A stretch of DNA of 64,000 nt, from assembly GCA_021371995.1 (NCBI GenBank), contig JAJFVA010000014.1, positions 1 through 64,000 on the forward strand, read 5' to 3'. The translations under genes and the position numbers were made by a program. The notes beneath the pieces are model-generated. The model made no database searches. It saw only the letters and a program-made list of their open reading frames with translations, and was not told the origin of the DNA. Source of the stretch: Methanoregulaceae archaeon (GTDB lineage: Archaea; Halobacteriota; Methanomicrobia; Methanomicrobiales; Methanospirillaceae). How positions within the stretch are numbered: position 1 is the first letter of the stretch; each line of letters starts with the position of its first letter. Positions 1 through 8,883 of this stretch are shown here, piece after piece.

Positions 1-81
1 ATATTCCAGGATGCTCCCAGCATTACAGTCCGATTATTGAGGGACAGGATCCATATCTTCGAAGGTTTTGAACGCTTCTGA
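1..81 (+). CDS. C-terminal tail of an unidentified protein (partial)
   Basis: The first frame is open from the window edge to a TGA at 79-81 and gives 26 residues ending IHIFEGFERF. The composition looks like real protein, and the position fits a same-strand gene that ends about 60 bases before the thioesterase start. Too little is visible to name a family. It could also be chance open frame at the edge. Confidence 0.4.
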   Translation: MFQDAPSITVRLLRDRIHIFEGFERF

Positions 82-140
82 TTTCTTCCCGCTCCTTTCG
101 TTCCAGAACGCATATGTAGGAGCAGGATTCTTTTTTCCTG

Positions 141-560
141 ATGAAGGGAGGAGTGATCGATCCCAAGGTCCCCGGCGATATTGTTGATCGGTTCAACCGT
201 TGCGAATGTGCCCGCCTCCTCGGGATGGAGGTCATCGCCGCCTGGCCGGGCGGCGCCCGGGTTATCATGAAGGCAGAAGGGAAGCAGAATCCCAACGGTG
301 TCATTCACGGCGGTGCAATATTCTCTCTTGCCGATCATGCCTTCGGTCTTGCCGCAAATAACGGGAATAACCACCAGGTCGCAGTCTCTGCAACCATCAC
401 GTACCTCTCTCCCGCAAAGGGGAATCTGGAGGCAGTCGCCGAACAGGTTGCCGAATCGGCTGAACATTCGCTGTTTCTTGTCCGCGTTTACGAAGGAAAA
501 CGCCTGGTTGCAACTCTTGAAGGGGTCGGGATAAAGGAGTCGCGTTCGGCCACCTTTTAA
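141..560 (+). CDS. PaaI-type hotdog-fold thioesterase
   Basis: A 139-residue protein of the usual length for a single hotdog domain. The core NPNGVIHGGAIFSLADHA (about residues 51-68) is the PaaI/YbgC-type signature with the HGG turn and the Asp on the central helix, followed by the strand VSATITYLSPAKG. The family hydrolyses acyl-CoA thioesters, often aryl or medium-chain, in the cytoplasm; the substrate here cannot be read from sequence. The ATG at 141 lies just before a GGGAGG stretch that is too close to the in-frame GTG at 153 to serve it, so 141 is kept, with some uncertainty about the exact start. Confidence 0.85.
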   Translation: MKGGVIDPKVPGDIVDRFNRCECARLLGMEVIAAWPGGARVIMKAEGKQNPNGVIHGGAIFSLADHAFGLAANNGNNHQVAVSATITYLSPAKGNLEAVAEQVAESAEHSLFLVRVYEGKRLVATLEGVGIKESRSATF

Positions 561-606
561 AATTTCCTGTATAAAAGCCAGGATCGAGAGAGAAAAGATT
601 TCAATA

Positions 607-691
607 CGCCGAGGGGGAGATTTGAACTCCCGAGGCGCAGGGCGCCAATGGATTTCGAGACCATCGCCTTTCCGGGCTAGACTACCTCGGC
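607..691 (-). tRNA. tRNA-Ser (CGA)
   Basis: Read on the minus strand, the acceptor arms GCCGAGG/CCTCGGC (685-691 and 608-614) pair perfectly and the discriminator is G. The T arm GGGAG-TTCAAAT-CTCCC is intact, and a long GC-rich variable arm marks a class II tRNA. The anticodon loop reads CTCGAAA, giving CGA, which decodes UCG serine. The 31-39 pair is a U-U mismatch. CCA is not encoded and no intron is visible. Confidence 0.93.
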
Positions 692-736
692 ACAGGGATC
701 AGATATTTTTCACCGGAACCCGTATAATGGTATCGA

Positions 737-946
737 ATGACGATACAAAGCAGGATGCGCCTCATTCCAGGCGACGAGGTGATAGTATATCAGGGTAAAG
801 CCGGGGATACCTATGAAAATGCGCTCCTTTCTTTTGCGATCAACCCGGATACAGTCCTGATCTTCTATCGGGGGCAGAGTATTCCGCAGGACAGCGAGTT
901 AAAAGAAGAGATGGTCGAAATAGTGTCTACCTGTTCACGCGGCTAA
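737..946 (+). CDS. Small beta-grasp (ThiS/MoaD/SAMP-like) protein without terminal Gly-Gly
   Basis: A 69-residue protein. The segment INPDTVLIFYRGQSIPQD followed by an acidic turn and VEIVSTCSRG matches the second half of archaeal ThiS/MoaD-type ubiquitin-like proteins, where a similar NPETV-V-G-P-D run precedes a C-terminal tail ending in GG. Here the tail ends Cys-Ser-Arg-Gly, so the activatable diglycine is missing. Family proteins carry sulfur or are conjugated to targets after C-terminal adenylation. Whether this one can be activated is doubtful. An AT-rich box near 700-709 lies about 30 bases before the ATG, so the transcript may be nearly leaderless. The fold assignment is inferred from motif resemblance. 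Confidence 0.6.
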   Translation: MTIQSRMRLIPGDEVIVYQGKAGDTYENALLSFAINPDTVLIFYRGQSIPQDSELKEEMVEIVSTCSRG

Positions 947-961
947 AAACAGCAGCCGGGT

Positions 962-2548
962 TTATGCCCCGGGGCTTGCTTTCTCCTGGGTGATCATCAT
1001 ATCATCAACCCTGAGGAGGAGGACTGCAGCTTCTGCCGAGCTCTGGATCGATTGGCGCTTGGAACGGTGCGGCTCAAGGACCCCTTCCTTGAGCATATCG
1101 ATAACCTTCCCGTTGTAGACATTGAGCCCGGCATTTTTCTTCCCCTTTGAATGGGCGTTCTTCAGGTCGACGAGCTTGTCAAGCTGATTGAACCCCGAGT
1201 TCTCTGCAAGAGTGGTCGGGATGACTTCAAAGGATGCTGCGTACGCCTCTATAGCCAGCTGAACCCTGCCGCCGATAGTTGCAGCATACTCGTGGATCCT
1301 CATGAGGAGTTCGGTCTCAACAGCCCCCCCTCCTACAAGGAGTTTTCCGTCTTCCATCGCATCCTCCACAACCCGGGTCCCGTCAACAACTGCCCGCTCG
1401 AGCTCATCGAGAAGATATTCGGTTGAACCGCGGAGCAGGATGGTGACTGCCTTTGGGTTCTTACATCCGGAGACTTTGATAAGATCGGCGTTCTCGACCT
1501 GTTCAACGACCGCGGCAGAACCGAGACTCTTTTTGGTGAGTTCATCGGGTTTATTGACGATTTCTGCATTGAGGGCGAGGGCGGCAAACTTCATGTCCTT
1601 CTCAGGAACGTCCTCAACGGCAAGAACGCCTGCCCGGGCAAGGTAATACCCTACCGCGTCAGCAATTCCCTTCTGGCAGAAGAGCACATTTGCCCCGCTT
1701 TCGATGACCGCGTCAGCTAATTTCTTTAAAGTATCGCGTTCCTGTGCAGAGAATGCACTGATCTGGTCGCTGTTACTGATTCTTATCTTCGCCTTGACCT
1801 GAGTCTTTTTAATCTCCATCGGAGTTGCAACGAGCGCGACCTTTGCCCCCGTCACTTTGCGGGGCATATCCTCGGCAAACCGGGTCTTGTCAAGGACAAT
1901 ACCCTGAACCAGTTCAGCATCATCCATGGCATGCCCCGCCTGCTTCTTGATCATGACATGGTCCTCATCGACAAGGACCTTGCCGTCCTTCTTCTCGGCA
2001 ACCAGCATGACTGCATCGACCACAATACCGTCGAGCTTTTTCTTCACCGATTCGATGGATTTCCCGGTCATCGCGGTATCTGCGATCTTGAGGAGGGTGT
2101 CCCGGTCATAGGGGTCGATTTTTATGGAGAGCTCGTCAATAATTTCGAGCGCCTTCTCCATACCCATCCGGTATCCCTGCCCGATGATGGTCGGGTGGAT
2201 CTTTTTGGCAATAAGATGTTCAGCCTGCTCCATCAGCGATCCCACGAGAACGACTGCAGTGGTGGTTCCGTCACCAACTTCATCGTCCTGTGCCTTTGCG
2301 ACCTCGATCACCATCTTTGCACCGGGGTGCTGGACAGCGATGTCAGAGAGGATCGTAGCACCGTCATTCGTAATGGTGACATCCCCCGTCCCTGAGACGA
2401 GCATCTTGTCCATCCCTCGCGGGCCCAGGGTGGTTCGTACGGCACTTGCGATAGCTTTTGCAGCGGCAATGTTCGAACGCTGGGCCTCCCGTCCGCGGTT
2501 GCGCTCGACATTTTCCTTGAGAATTATGATCGGTTGTCCTCCAAGCAT
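962..2548 (-). CDS. ths: Thermosome (group II chaperonin) subunit
   Basis: A 528-residue CCT/thermosome subunit that assembles into the two-ring ATP-driven protein-folding chamber of the archaeal cytoplasm. Visible signatures are GPRGMDKMLV (about 43-52), the ATP motif NDGATIL, and GDGTTTAVV with its catalytic Asp, plus a conserved GGGA-E stretch in the second half of the equatorial domain. The C-terminus ends ITQEKASPGA, without the Gly-Gly-Met repeats common in thermosome tails. The start is supported by a GGAGG at 2556-2560 and a strong TATA box at 2589-2597, so it is transcribed on its own although gfcR lies just upstream on the same strand. Confidence 0.97.
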   Translation of the reverse strand: MLGGQPIIILKENVERNRGREAQRSNIAAAKAIASAVRTTLGPRGMDKMLVSGTGDVTITNDGATILSDIAVQHPGAKMVIEVAKAQDDEVGDGTTTAVVLVGSLMEQAEHLIAKKIHPTIIGQGYRMGMEKALEIIDELSIKIDPYDRDTLLKIADTAMTGKSIESVKKKLDGIVVDAVMLVAEKKDGKVLVDEDHVMIKKQAGHAMDDAELVQGIVLDKTRFAEDMPRKVTGAKVALVATPMEIKKTQVKAKIRISNSDQISAFSAQERDTLKKLADAVIESGANVLFCQKGIADAVGYYLARAGVLAVEDVPEKDMKFAALALNAEIVNKPDELTKKSLGSAAVVEQVENADLIKVSGCKNPKAVTILLRGSTEYLLDELERAVVDGTRVVEDAMEDGKLLVGGGAVETELLMRIHEYAATIGGRVQLAIEAYAASFEVIPTTLAENSGFNQLDKLVDLKNAHSKGKKNAGLNVYNGKVIDMLKEGVLEPHRSKRQSIQSSAEAAVLLLRVDDMMITQEKASPGA

Positions 2549-2588
2549 AGATTATCCTCCAATGTTGTAAAAGATGGAATTGAACTTC

Positions 2589-2597
2589 TATATAAAT
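2589..2597 (-). promoter_or_regulatory. TATA box of the thermosome gene
   Basis: On the minus strand this reads ATTTATATA, a near-ideal archaeal TATA box. A start site about 25 bases downstream would fall near 2564, just before the ribosome binding site. This separates thermosome transcription from the upstream prs-rtcA-nob1-gfcR operon. Confidence 0.6.
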
Positions 2598-2630
2598 CAA
2601 TCTATATATCGGGAAAGAGGGGTGTATTCA

Positions 2631-3251
2631 TCAGTCGATCCGCGAGATCCTGAAGAGCGAATAGACCGGAACCCCGTCCACGTCCCTGATCCCGCGCTTG
2701 TCAAAGATCACAAGCACTGCGACCGGATTTCCCCCGTGCTTCCTGACGTACCTGACCACTTCGTGCAGGGTGTTTCCCGAGGTGATGACATCGTCCACGA
2801 TCAGGCAGCGTTCTCCGGGTATTGTAGAAAAGTTACCGCTCATTGACCCGACCGGCGGGTCATTGGAGCTCTGTTTTGCCGGATGATAGATTGCCAGCCG
2901 GACATCCTCCGCAACCGCAATCAGGGTAGCAAGAGGGATTCCCGAGATGGCAATCCCCACAACCGCGGAAGGGAACAGTTCCGGCTGTTCTTCACCCCGC
3001 GCCGCATCAGAGATCGCAGAGTAAAAGCGTTTCAGCATCATCATGGAAAGCTCATCAAGGAGCGGGCCTTCACTGCTCACGGCTGTCCAGTCAATACCGA
3101 CATCTTTTGGGATTGCTCCCGATTTCTGTTGTGTCAGGAGCCACGTCACGGTCTCAATGGAGAGTGAGAGCTCATCTGCAATCTGTCCTGGACTATGACC
3201 TTCGGAGAGGAGCATCCGTGCCCTCTCGATCAGCTCATCAAGCGATGACAT
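2631..3251 (-). CDS. gfcR: GfcR-type regulator: HTH plus phosphoribosyltransferase domain
   Basis: A 206-residue protein matching the archaeal orotate-phosphoribosyltransferase-like regulators. Residues 1-45 form a helix-turn-helix ([19 protein letters not shown]); the remainder is a type I PRTase with the PRPP loop [11 protein letters not shown] at about 151-161. In haloarchaea GfcR is a DNA-binding regulator of central sugar metabolism. Here it follows nob1 by 21 bases in a row headed by the PRPP synthetase gene, so its likely ligand is made by its own operon. It is unlikely to be a true PyrE, because a separate pyrE is at 37.4-37.9 kb. Confidence 0.85.
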   Translation of the reverse strand: MSSLDELIERARMLLSEGHSPGQIADELSLSIETVTWLLTQQKSGAIPKDVGIDWTAVSSEGPLLDELSMMMLKRFYSAISDAARGEEQPELFPSAVVGIAISGIPLATLIAVAEDVRLAIYHPAKQSSNDPPVGSMSGNFSTIPGERCLIVDDVITSGNTLHEVVRYVRKHGGNPVAVLVIFDKRGIRDVDGVPVYSLFRISRID

Positions 3252-3272
3252 TGGAAAAGAGTATGCACCCCC

Positions 3273-3728
3273 CTACTTAAGTTTTCTTTGAATGATAGCA
3301 CCACATACCTGGCATTCTCCGGGTTCCGTGTAATACCTTCCGCATCCGCTGCAACGGAACTTCCACCGTATATTTCGTGCTCCTTTCTGCCGGATCGGGA
3401 TAACGGTGATACTCAGGGACCGGGCAACATTCTGAAGCGCATAGTCATCGCTTATAATGCATGCCTGCAATTGCAGTGCGAGGGCAAGGACCCCAATATC
3501 CGTGGGGGAGAGGCCTTCTGCCTCGCCCCTCTTCACCGCGGTCTCCCTGACACGGATGACAGATTCCCGGTCTGGATCCATCACCTGAAGTCCGGTTTCG
3601 TGCAGGAGGTCGAACCGGGCTTTTGAAGAGAGGTCCCGTAATTCTGAAATAACCGATGATGTAGTGTAGAGGTCCCCTGTAAAACTGGCTGCAGTAAAGA
3701 AAGCACTGGAATCAAGGACTGATTTCAT
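3273..3728 (-). CDS. nob1: rRNA maturation endonuclease Nob1
   Basis: A 151-residue protein with an N-terminal PIN nuclease domain and a C-terminal zinc ribbon. The acidic residues expected for metal binding are D6 (VLDSSAFF), E29, D77 (SPTDIGV) and D94/D95 (ISDDYALQN). The ribbon uses C126/C129 and C139/C142. Nob1 cuts the precursor at the 3' end of 16S rRNA during small-subunit maturation. The length and domain order match archaeal Nob1. Its ATG overlaps the TGA of rtcA (ATGA), so the two are translationally coupled. Confidence 0.93.
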   Translation of the reverse strand: MKSVLDSSAFFTAASFTGDLYTTSSVISELRDLSSKARFDLLHETGLQVMDPDRESVIRVRETAVKRGEAEGLSPTDIGVLALALQLQACIISDDYALQNVARSLSITVIPIRQKGARNIRWKFRCSGCGRYYTEPGECQVCGAIIQRKLK

Positions 3729-4702
3729 GCAGAGAATGCAACCTCCTTTCCTTCCCTGACCCGGATTGGAAGCCCGAAAAGGGAGAGGAGCCAGTACATC
3801 GTCCGGGCATGGAGGGTATATTCAGAAGCCGTATATGACCCCCCGTAGCGGGCAAGGTAGATCAGGAGCTGATCGCTCAGGTGCCTGTCAACCTCACCGG
3901 TACTGGTAAGTTCACCGATAAGACTGGTAGCGGCAGATTCACCCACCTTCCCGGCCGGCAGTCCGGGCCGTCCAAGAGAGGAAGCGCCCTTTGCCCCGCA
4001 CCATGCCGTACAGGAACTGCCCTTCGAAAGTCCCTCAGACCGTTGTATCTCTACAGGGATATCTCTCCCCAGCACCTTACCCAGCAGTAAAACTGCATGG
4101 GATGCCTGCCGTTCCGCCACATGCAGAGGGAGACCGGACGAGCAGGAGCGTATCCCGCAGGAAGTATCCGAATTTATGATAACCCGTGCGGAATCCGAAG
4201 GTTGTACCGTCACCCTGACAATCCCCCCTCCCGCCGGGTAATACCCCCTTCTTATCACCGTGAATGTTACTCCCGATTCCGGGATACCAAGTGCCGGGAT
4301 AAGAACCTTCTCAAGGTAATCGACAGTAGGGCTTAACGGTACTTCTGTCCCGCCAGTCACCTCGAGAATCCCGCCTTTTATCAGTGCAACAGGGAGCCAT
4401 GCCTGGATCACAAGAGGGATGCTCCCGGCAGTTCCGACATCAATGATGCACTCAGCCTTCCGGATATCCCCCGGAATGAATGAAAGACTCCTGCTCCCGG
4501 GTTCATTCCCTTCCATATGCCCCTGGCAGGCACAGGCTACTGCACGGACTGCAGCGCAGTGCTGGTATCCAAGTCCGGGCTTTTTCCGGTTCTCCCTGAT
4601 TCTGGTTATCTCGATTGGTATTCCTGCTGCTGCAGAAAGCGCAACCGAAGACCGCACGATCTGCCCGCCGCCTTCGAGATATGATCCGTCAATTTTCAGC
4701 AT
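3725..4702 (-). CDS. rtcA: RNA 3'-terminal phosphate cyclase
   Basis: A 325-residue enzyme that converts an RNA 3'-phosphate to a 2',3'-cyclic phosphate with ATP. The start is placed at the ATG giving MLKIDGSYLEGGGQIVRSS, the conserved family N-terminus, with the EGGGQ substrate loop. Sequence further upstream in frame is only the shadow of prs. The nucleophilic His is H274 in DRHLSDQLLIYLA, and GYYPAGGG is present. It overlaps prs by 7 bases and nob1 by 4, so it sits inside a tightly packed operon with an rRNA nuclease, consistent with RNA processing. Confidence 0.95.
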   Translation of the reverse strand: MLKIDGSYLEGGGQIVRSSVALSAAAGIPIEITRIRENRKKPGLGYQHCAAVRAVACACQGHMEGNEPGSRSLSFIPGDIRKAECIIDVGTAGSIPLVIQAWLPVALIKGGILEVTGGTEVPLSPTVDYLEKVLIPALGIPESGVTFTVIRRGYYPAGGGIVRVTVQPSDSARVIINSDTSCGIRSCSSGLPLHVAERQASHAVLLLGKVLGRDIPVEIQRSEGLSKGSSCTAWCGAKGASSLGRPGLPAGKVGESAATSLIGELTSTGEVDRHLSDQLLIYLARYGGSYTASEYTLHARTMYWLLSLFGLPIRVREGKEVAFSA

Positions 4703-5544
4703 CGGGATATTCCATCCGCAATAAGCCCGGCGGCAGAGTAGACACTGCAGCCCCTCTCGATGGTATCGCTGCAGTAGACCTCCCTGACGCCCGATGCGAT
4801 GAGATGGGAATAGGCCCCTCCTGCAAACACCCCGTGGACACACGCTGCATATACATTCCGGGCACCCTGTCCGTACAGGAGCCGGGAAGCGGTTGCCAGG
4901 GTCCCCCCGGTGGATATGATATCATCGACGATGACCACATCCCGGCCTTCCGCACAGAGCTTCTTAGGGCACATACTCACCTCTTCAGAAGAGATCCGGG
5001 TCTTTTCAAGATGATCAAAATCCCATCCGTTCACACCCGCAACTTCTGAAGCGAAAAGGGCAGCACCATCATCAGGGGCAAGAATAAGCGGATCGTAAAA
5101 TCCGGATTCTTGTAAGAATCTCCCGATTTCCGGGGCAAGAGAGAGGGTCTGGACCGGGATACCGAAAAACCGGAGGACTCCGGGATCATGAACATTGACG
5201 AGAAAGGCCCTTGAAATACCCCCGGAGAGAATTCCTGCAATAGCCCGGGCAGAGAGAGGTTCACCAGCGGAGAACTGCTTGTCCTGGCGTGCATATCCCA
5301 TGTAAGGCAGAACCAGGGTGATCTCGGCTCCGTGGCATGCATCAATGAGGAGGATGAGCTGGACGAGAGCATCGCTGTCAGTAACACTCCCGACAACCAG
5401 CACTTCGTTACCGACCTGCCCTGCCTTCAGATAGAGTTCCCCGTCCGGGAACCGGGAGAACCGTACATCCACCAGATCGGATCCGTTCGCTTTTGCAAGC
5501 CTTGCTGCCAGGATTTGTGAATATTCTGTGCTTATTACCTTCAT
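4696..5544 (-). CDS. prs: Ribose-phosphate pyrophosphokinase (PRPP synthetase)
   Basis: A 282-residue archaeal-length PRPP synthetase making PRPP from ribose 5-phosphate and ATP for nucleotide and tetrahydromethanopterin synthesis. Conserved features are FPDGELYLK (32-40), the ATP-loop region YMGYARQDKQF (81-91), the metal-binding NVHDPGV (117-123) and the PRPP/ribose-phosphate loop VIVDDIISTGGT (204-215). It heads the minus-strand operon prs-rtcA-nob1-gfcR. GAGGTAGG just upstream of the ATG serves as ribosome binding site, and the 85-base gap to lonB holds divergent promoters. Confidence 0.95.
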   Translation of the reverse strand: MKVISTEYSQILAARLAKANGSDLVDVRFSRFPDGELYLKAGQVGNEVLVVGSVTDSDALVQLILLIDACHGAEITLVLPYMGYARQDKQFSAGEPLSARAIAGILSGGISRAFLVNVHDPGVLRFFGIPVQTLSLAPEIGRFLQESGFYDPLILAPDDGAALFASEVAGVNGWDFDHLEKTRISSEEVSMCPKKLCAEGRDVVIVDDIISTGGTLATASRLLYGQGARNVYAACVHGVFAGGAYSHLIASGVREVYCSDTIERGCSVYSAAGLIADGISRC

Positions 5545-5587
5545 CCCATCCTACCTCATGCTGAAAGTACTTAAACTACCATGAATA

Positions 5588-5597
5588 ATTTATATTA
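5588..5597 (+). promoter_or_regulatory. TATA box of the lonB-tldD-pmbA operon
   Basis: ATTTATATTA is centred about 37 bases before the lonB ATG at 5630. The leader would carry the GAGGT at 5614-5618 as ribosome binding site. The region is shared with the divergent prs gene. Confidence 0.55.
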
Positions 5598-5629
5598 CTG
5601 TATTATTTTTTTGTGAGGTAAATCTGCCC

Positions 5630-7546
5630 ATGGAATCCACAGAACCCGGTCATGAGGCCCAGGAGGAGCCCCTTTCCTTTGATATCAGTGAGGAAAGCTC
5701 ATCACAGATCGAGGTTCCCAAAAAACTCATCGACCAGGTCATCGGGCAGGAGCATGCCGTCGAGGTCATCCGAAAGGCTGCCACCCAGAGACGTCATGTC
5801 ATGATGATCGGCAGTCCCGGTACCGGCAAATCCATGCTCGCCAAAGCGATGGCCGAACTCCTCCCGAAAGAGGAGATGCAGGACATCCTTGTGTACCCGA
5901 ATTCGGATGACCCGAACAACCCGATTGTACGTACCGTCCCTGCGGGAAGAGGCAAGCAGATTGTGACTGCTCACAAGGCAGAAGCAAGGAAGAAGATCCA
6001 GTTCCGGAACACTCTCGTGATGCTGTTGATCATCGCGATCGTCGGATATGCATTCATCACCTACCAGTGGCTCATGGGTATCATCGCAGCCGCCTTCATT
6101 TTCATGGCGATGAGATATGCGACGCCAAGGGAAGAGACGATGGTACCAAAGCTCCTTGTCACAAACGATACCACTGTTGATGCTCCGTTTATTGACGGCA
6201 CAGGGTCCCATGCAGGGGCGCTTTTAGGGGATGTCCGGCACGATCCGTTCCAGAGCGGTGGTCTCGAGACACCGAGTCATGACCGGGTTGAGGCGGGCGC
6301 AATCCACCGTGCCCATAAGGGAGTGCTGTTCATTGATGAGATCAATACCCTGACCCCCCATTCACAGCAGAACCTCCTCACTGCTCTCCAGGAAGGAGAG
6401 TTCCCGATAACAGGTCAGAGCGAGCGTTCGAGTGGCGCCATGGTTCGGACCGAACCGGTGCCCTGCAGGTTCATCATGGTGGCTGCAGGGAATCTTGATG
6501 CCATCCAGGGGATGCATCCGGCTCTCCGTTCCCGTATCCGGGGTTACGGGTACGAAGTCTATATGAGCGAGAGCATGCCCGATACCCCTGATAACAGGGA
6601 GAAATTCATCAGGTTCATTGCCCAGGAGATCAAGAACGACGGGAAGATCCCCCACTTCGACAAGGGTGCAATGGAAGAGATCCTCCGGGAGGCACGGAGG
6701 AGGTCCAACCGGAAAGGGCACCTTACCCTCAAACTCCGTGATATGGGCGGGCTGATACGTGTTGCCGGGGACCTCGCACGCCAGGAAGGTGTTGAGGTTA
6801 CCACCGCCGATCATGTCATAGCCGCCAAAAAGACTGCCCGTTCGATCGAGGACCAGGTCTCGGATGAATACATCGGGCGGAGCCGTGAATATGAGCTCAC
6901 TGTTGTGGAAGGCACCCGGGTCGGAAGAGTAAACGGCCTGGCAGTCATGGGGAGCGACTCGGGATCGGTACTCCCTATCATGGCAGAGGTAACCATGGCG
7001 CAGGGAGCAAACGGGACCGTTATCGCTACCGGTATGCTCAAGGAAATTGCACAGGAGTCCATCAAGAATGTCAGTGCGATCCTCAAAAAGTTCACCGGAA
7101 AAGACATCAAGAACATGGATATACACATCCAGTTCATCGGAACCTATGGGGGTGTCGAGGGAGATTCTGCATCGATCAGCGTGGCAACAGCAGTCATCAG
7201 TGCCATAGAAGGAATCCCTGTACGCCAGGACGTGGCGATGACTGGTTCTCTTTCGGTGAGGGGAGATGTACTTCCTGTCGGCGGAGTGACCTACAAGATT
7301 GAGGCTGCGGCGAAGGCGGGAATCACCCACGTATTGATCCCGGCAGCAAACCTTGACGATGTGCTGATCGAAGAGCGATACAGGTCTCTTGTTACCGTCA
7401 TCCCGGTCGACAATATCGAGGATGTACTCAAGATCGCACTGGTGCCGGAGAACAAGGAAGGTTTCCTGAAAAAGCTCCGGAAGATGGCGCTATCTACCTC
7501 TGAAAAGCTGATTGAAAGCTCCGGATTCTCTCCCTCTCTCGTCTGA
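5630..7546 (+). CDS. lonB: Archaeal membrane-anchored Lon protease (LonB)
   Basis: A 638-residue ATP-dependent protease of the archaeal LonB type. Walker A is GSPGTGKS (61-68), Walker B VLFIDEIN (232-239). Two hydrophobic segments at about 129-146 and 148-164 are inserted between Walker A and Walker B and anchor the hexamer in the membrane, as is typical of archaeal Lon. The C-terminal peptidase has the Ser-Lys dyad S513 (EGDSAS) and K556 ([10 protein letters not shown]). It degrades misfolded and regulatory proteins at the membrane. tldD starts 6 bases after its stop, so the genes are very likely co-transcribed. Confidence 0.97.
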   Translation: MESTEPGHEAQEEPLSFDISEESSSQIEVPKKLIDQVIGQEHAVEVIRKAATQRRHVMMIGSPGTGKSMLAKAMAELLPKEEMQDILVYPNSDDPNNPIVRTVPAGRGKQIVTAHKAEARKKIQFRNTLVMLLIIAIVGYAFITYQWLMGIIAAAFIFMAMRYATPREETMVPKLLVTNDTTVDAPFIDGTGSHAGALLGDVRHDPFQSGGLETPSHDRVEAGAIHRAHKGVLFIDEINTLTPHSQQNLLTALQEGEFPITGQSERSSGAMVRTEPVPCRFIMVAAGNLDAIQGMHPALRSRIRGYGYEVYMSESMPDTPDNREKFIRFIAQEIKNDGKIPHFDKGAMEEILREARRRSNRKGHLTLKLRDMGGLIRVAGDLARQEGVEVTTADHVIAAKKTARSIEDQVSDEYIGRSREYELTVVEGTRVGRVNGLAVMGSDSGSVLPIMAEVTMAQGANGTVIATGMLKEIAQESIKNVSAILKKFTGKDIKNMDIHIQFIGTYGGVEGDSASISVATAVISAIEGIPVRQDVAMTGSLSVRGDVLPVGGVTYKIEAAAKAGITHVLIPAANLDDVLIEERYRSLVTVIPVDNIEDVLKIALVPENKEGFLKKLRKMALSTSEKLIESSGFSPSLV

Positions 7547-7551
7547 TCGGA

Positions 7552-8883
7552 ATGGATGGAATCAGCTACTATGATATCCGCCATGTCACCGGCCAGTTAA
7601 CCCATATCGACATCGACAACGGGGTGACCGAATCTGCCGGCACTTCCTTTTTTGATCATGCCGTGATCAGGGCACTTTCCGGTAAGGGATGGGGTATCCT
7701 TACCATCGACAATTTTGCTGAAAAGACAGATAAGGAGATAAAGGCCCTGATCGGGAATGCCGGCAGCATCTCTGCGATTACCGCTGATGAGGTCTCGCTT
7801 GCAGACGTAAAGAGGGGAATACGGGCTGTTCCTTCCATGCATGAGAACCCAATGGATGTCGGCATTGAAGAGAAGGCGGACCTTATGCTCTCCATCGAAC
7901 GTGCGGCAAAGGTCGAGGGTGTTGTGAACACCAGGGCGAACTATATCGAAAGGTTTGAAGAGGTGATATTCAAGGACAGCAGCGGAGCGTTCGAGCATTA
8001 CGAGATCTGCCGGAACGGATTCGGGATTATGGCGGTTGCCTCGGGAAACGGGGCACTACAGATGGGGTATGAACGCCGCCATTCTCTCCGGGGGCTTAAC
8101 ATCCGCCACCAGCAGGAACTCGGGCGAAGTGCCGGAGACAGAGCGGTTGCCCTTCTCTCTGCCCAGCCAGCGAAAGGCGGAACCATGAATGCCGTTCTCG
8201 ACCCCGAACTCGCCGGAGTTTTTGCCCACGAAGCAGTCGGCCATGCAAGCGAAGGTGACCTGATCCAGGAGGGCAATTCTGTCCTTGCCGGACGGATTGG
8301 AGAGCGGATTGGAAACCGTATTGTCACGATAGCAGACGATCCTTCCCTGCCGGAATTTGGTTTTGAGCCTTGCGATGCTGAGGGATCCCGTGTGGAACGC
8401 ACCGAGATCGTCAGCAGGGGGGTGGTTGCCGGGTTTCTTCATTCACGGGAGACCCTTGCTGCGATCGGGAACGGGCATACCGGAAATGCCCGTGCGATGC
8501 CGGGCGAACCTCCTCTCGTGAGGATGAGCAACACCTTTATCGAGCCGGGAGAGAGCAGCCCTGAAGAACTGATCGCCGAATGCAGGAACGGCATCCTTCT
8601 CAAGGGATCAAGGGGCGGGCAGGTGGACCCGGGACGGGGGATCTTCCAGTTCAATGCCGAGTATGGCTACCTGATCGAGAACGGGGAATGCACAAAAATG
8701 GTACGGGATGTTTCCCTCTCCGGAGAGATCCTTCAGACACTCCATTCTATACAGCTGTGTGCCGATGACCAGCGGATGCACCAGGGATATTGCGGCAAAG
8801 GAGGGCAGAGCGTTCCGGTAAGCGATGGTGCCCCTCATATTCTCCTGGCCGGTGCGGTGGTGGGTGGCCGTGTTTCCGATTGA
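7552..8883 (+). CDS. tldD: TldD-family metallopeptidase
   Basis: A 443-residue TldD protein. The zinc motif HEAVGH is at residues 226-231, with the downstream cysteine-bearing metal ligand region of the family following. TldD pairs with TldE/PmbA in a heterodimeric protease that trims short, unfolded peptides or leaders. Here pmbA overlaps its 3' end, which supports a heterodimer, and the proximity to lonB suggests that peptides from Lon could be further processed. Confidence 0.93.
   Translation: MDGISYYDIRHVTGQLTHIDIDNGVTESAGTSFFDHAVIRALSGKGWGILTIDNFAEKTDKEIKALIGNAGSISAITADEVSLADVKRGIRAVPSMHENPMDVGIEEKADLMLSIERAAKVEGVVNTRANYIERFEEVIFKDSSGAFEHYEICRNGFGIMAVASGNGALQMGYERRHSLRGLNIRHQQELGRSAGDRAVALLSAQPAKGGTMNAVLDPELAGVFAHEAVGHASEGDLIQEGNSVLAGRIGERIGNRIVTIADDPSLPEFGFEPCDAEGSRVERTEIVSRGVVAGFLHSRETLAAIGNGHTGNARAMPGEPPLVRMSNTFIEPGESSPEELIAECRNGILLKGSRGGQVDPGRGIFQFNAEYGYLIENGECTKMVRDVSLSGEILQTLHSIQLCADDQRMHQGYCGKGGQSVPVSDGAPHILLAGAVVGGRVSD

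Noticed and set aside
4703-4843. Upstream extension of rtcA by 47 residues
   Set aside because: The extra segment is out-of-frame prs sequence, and the conserved RtcA N-terminus begins at MLKIDGSYLEGGGQ.
6362-7330. 322-codon minus-strand frame inside lonB
   Set aside because: It is fully antisense to conserved lonB codons and lacks a start signal; codon-phase shadowing explains it.
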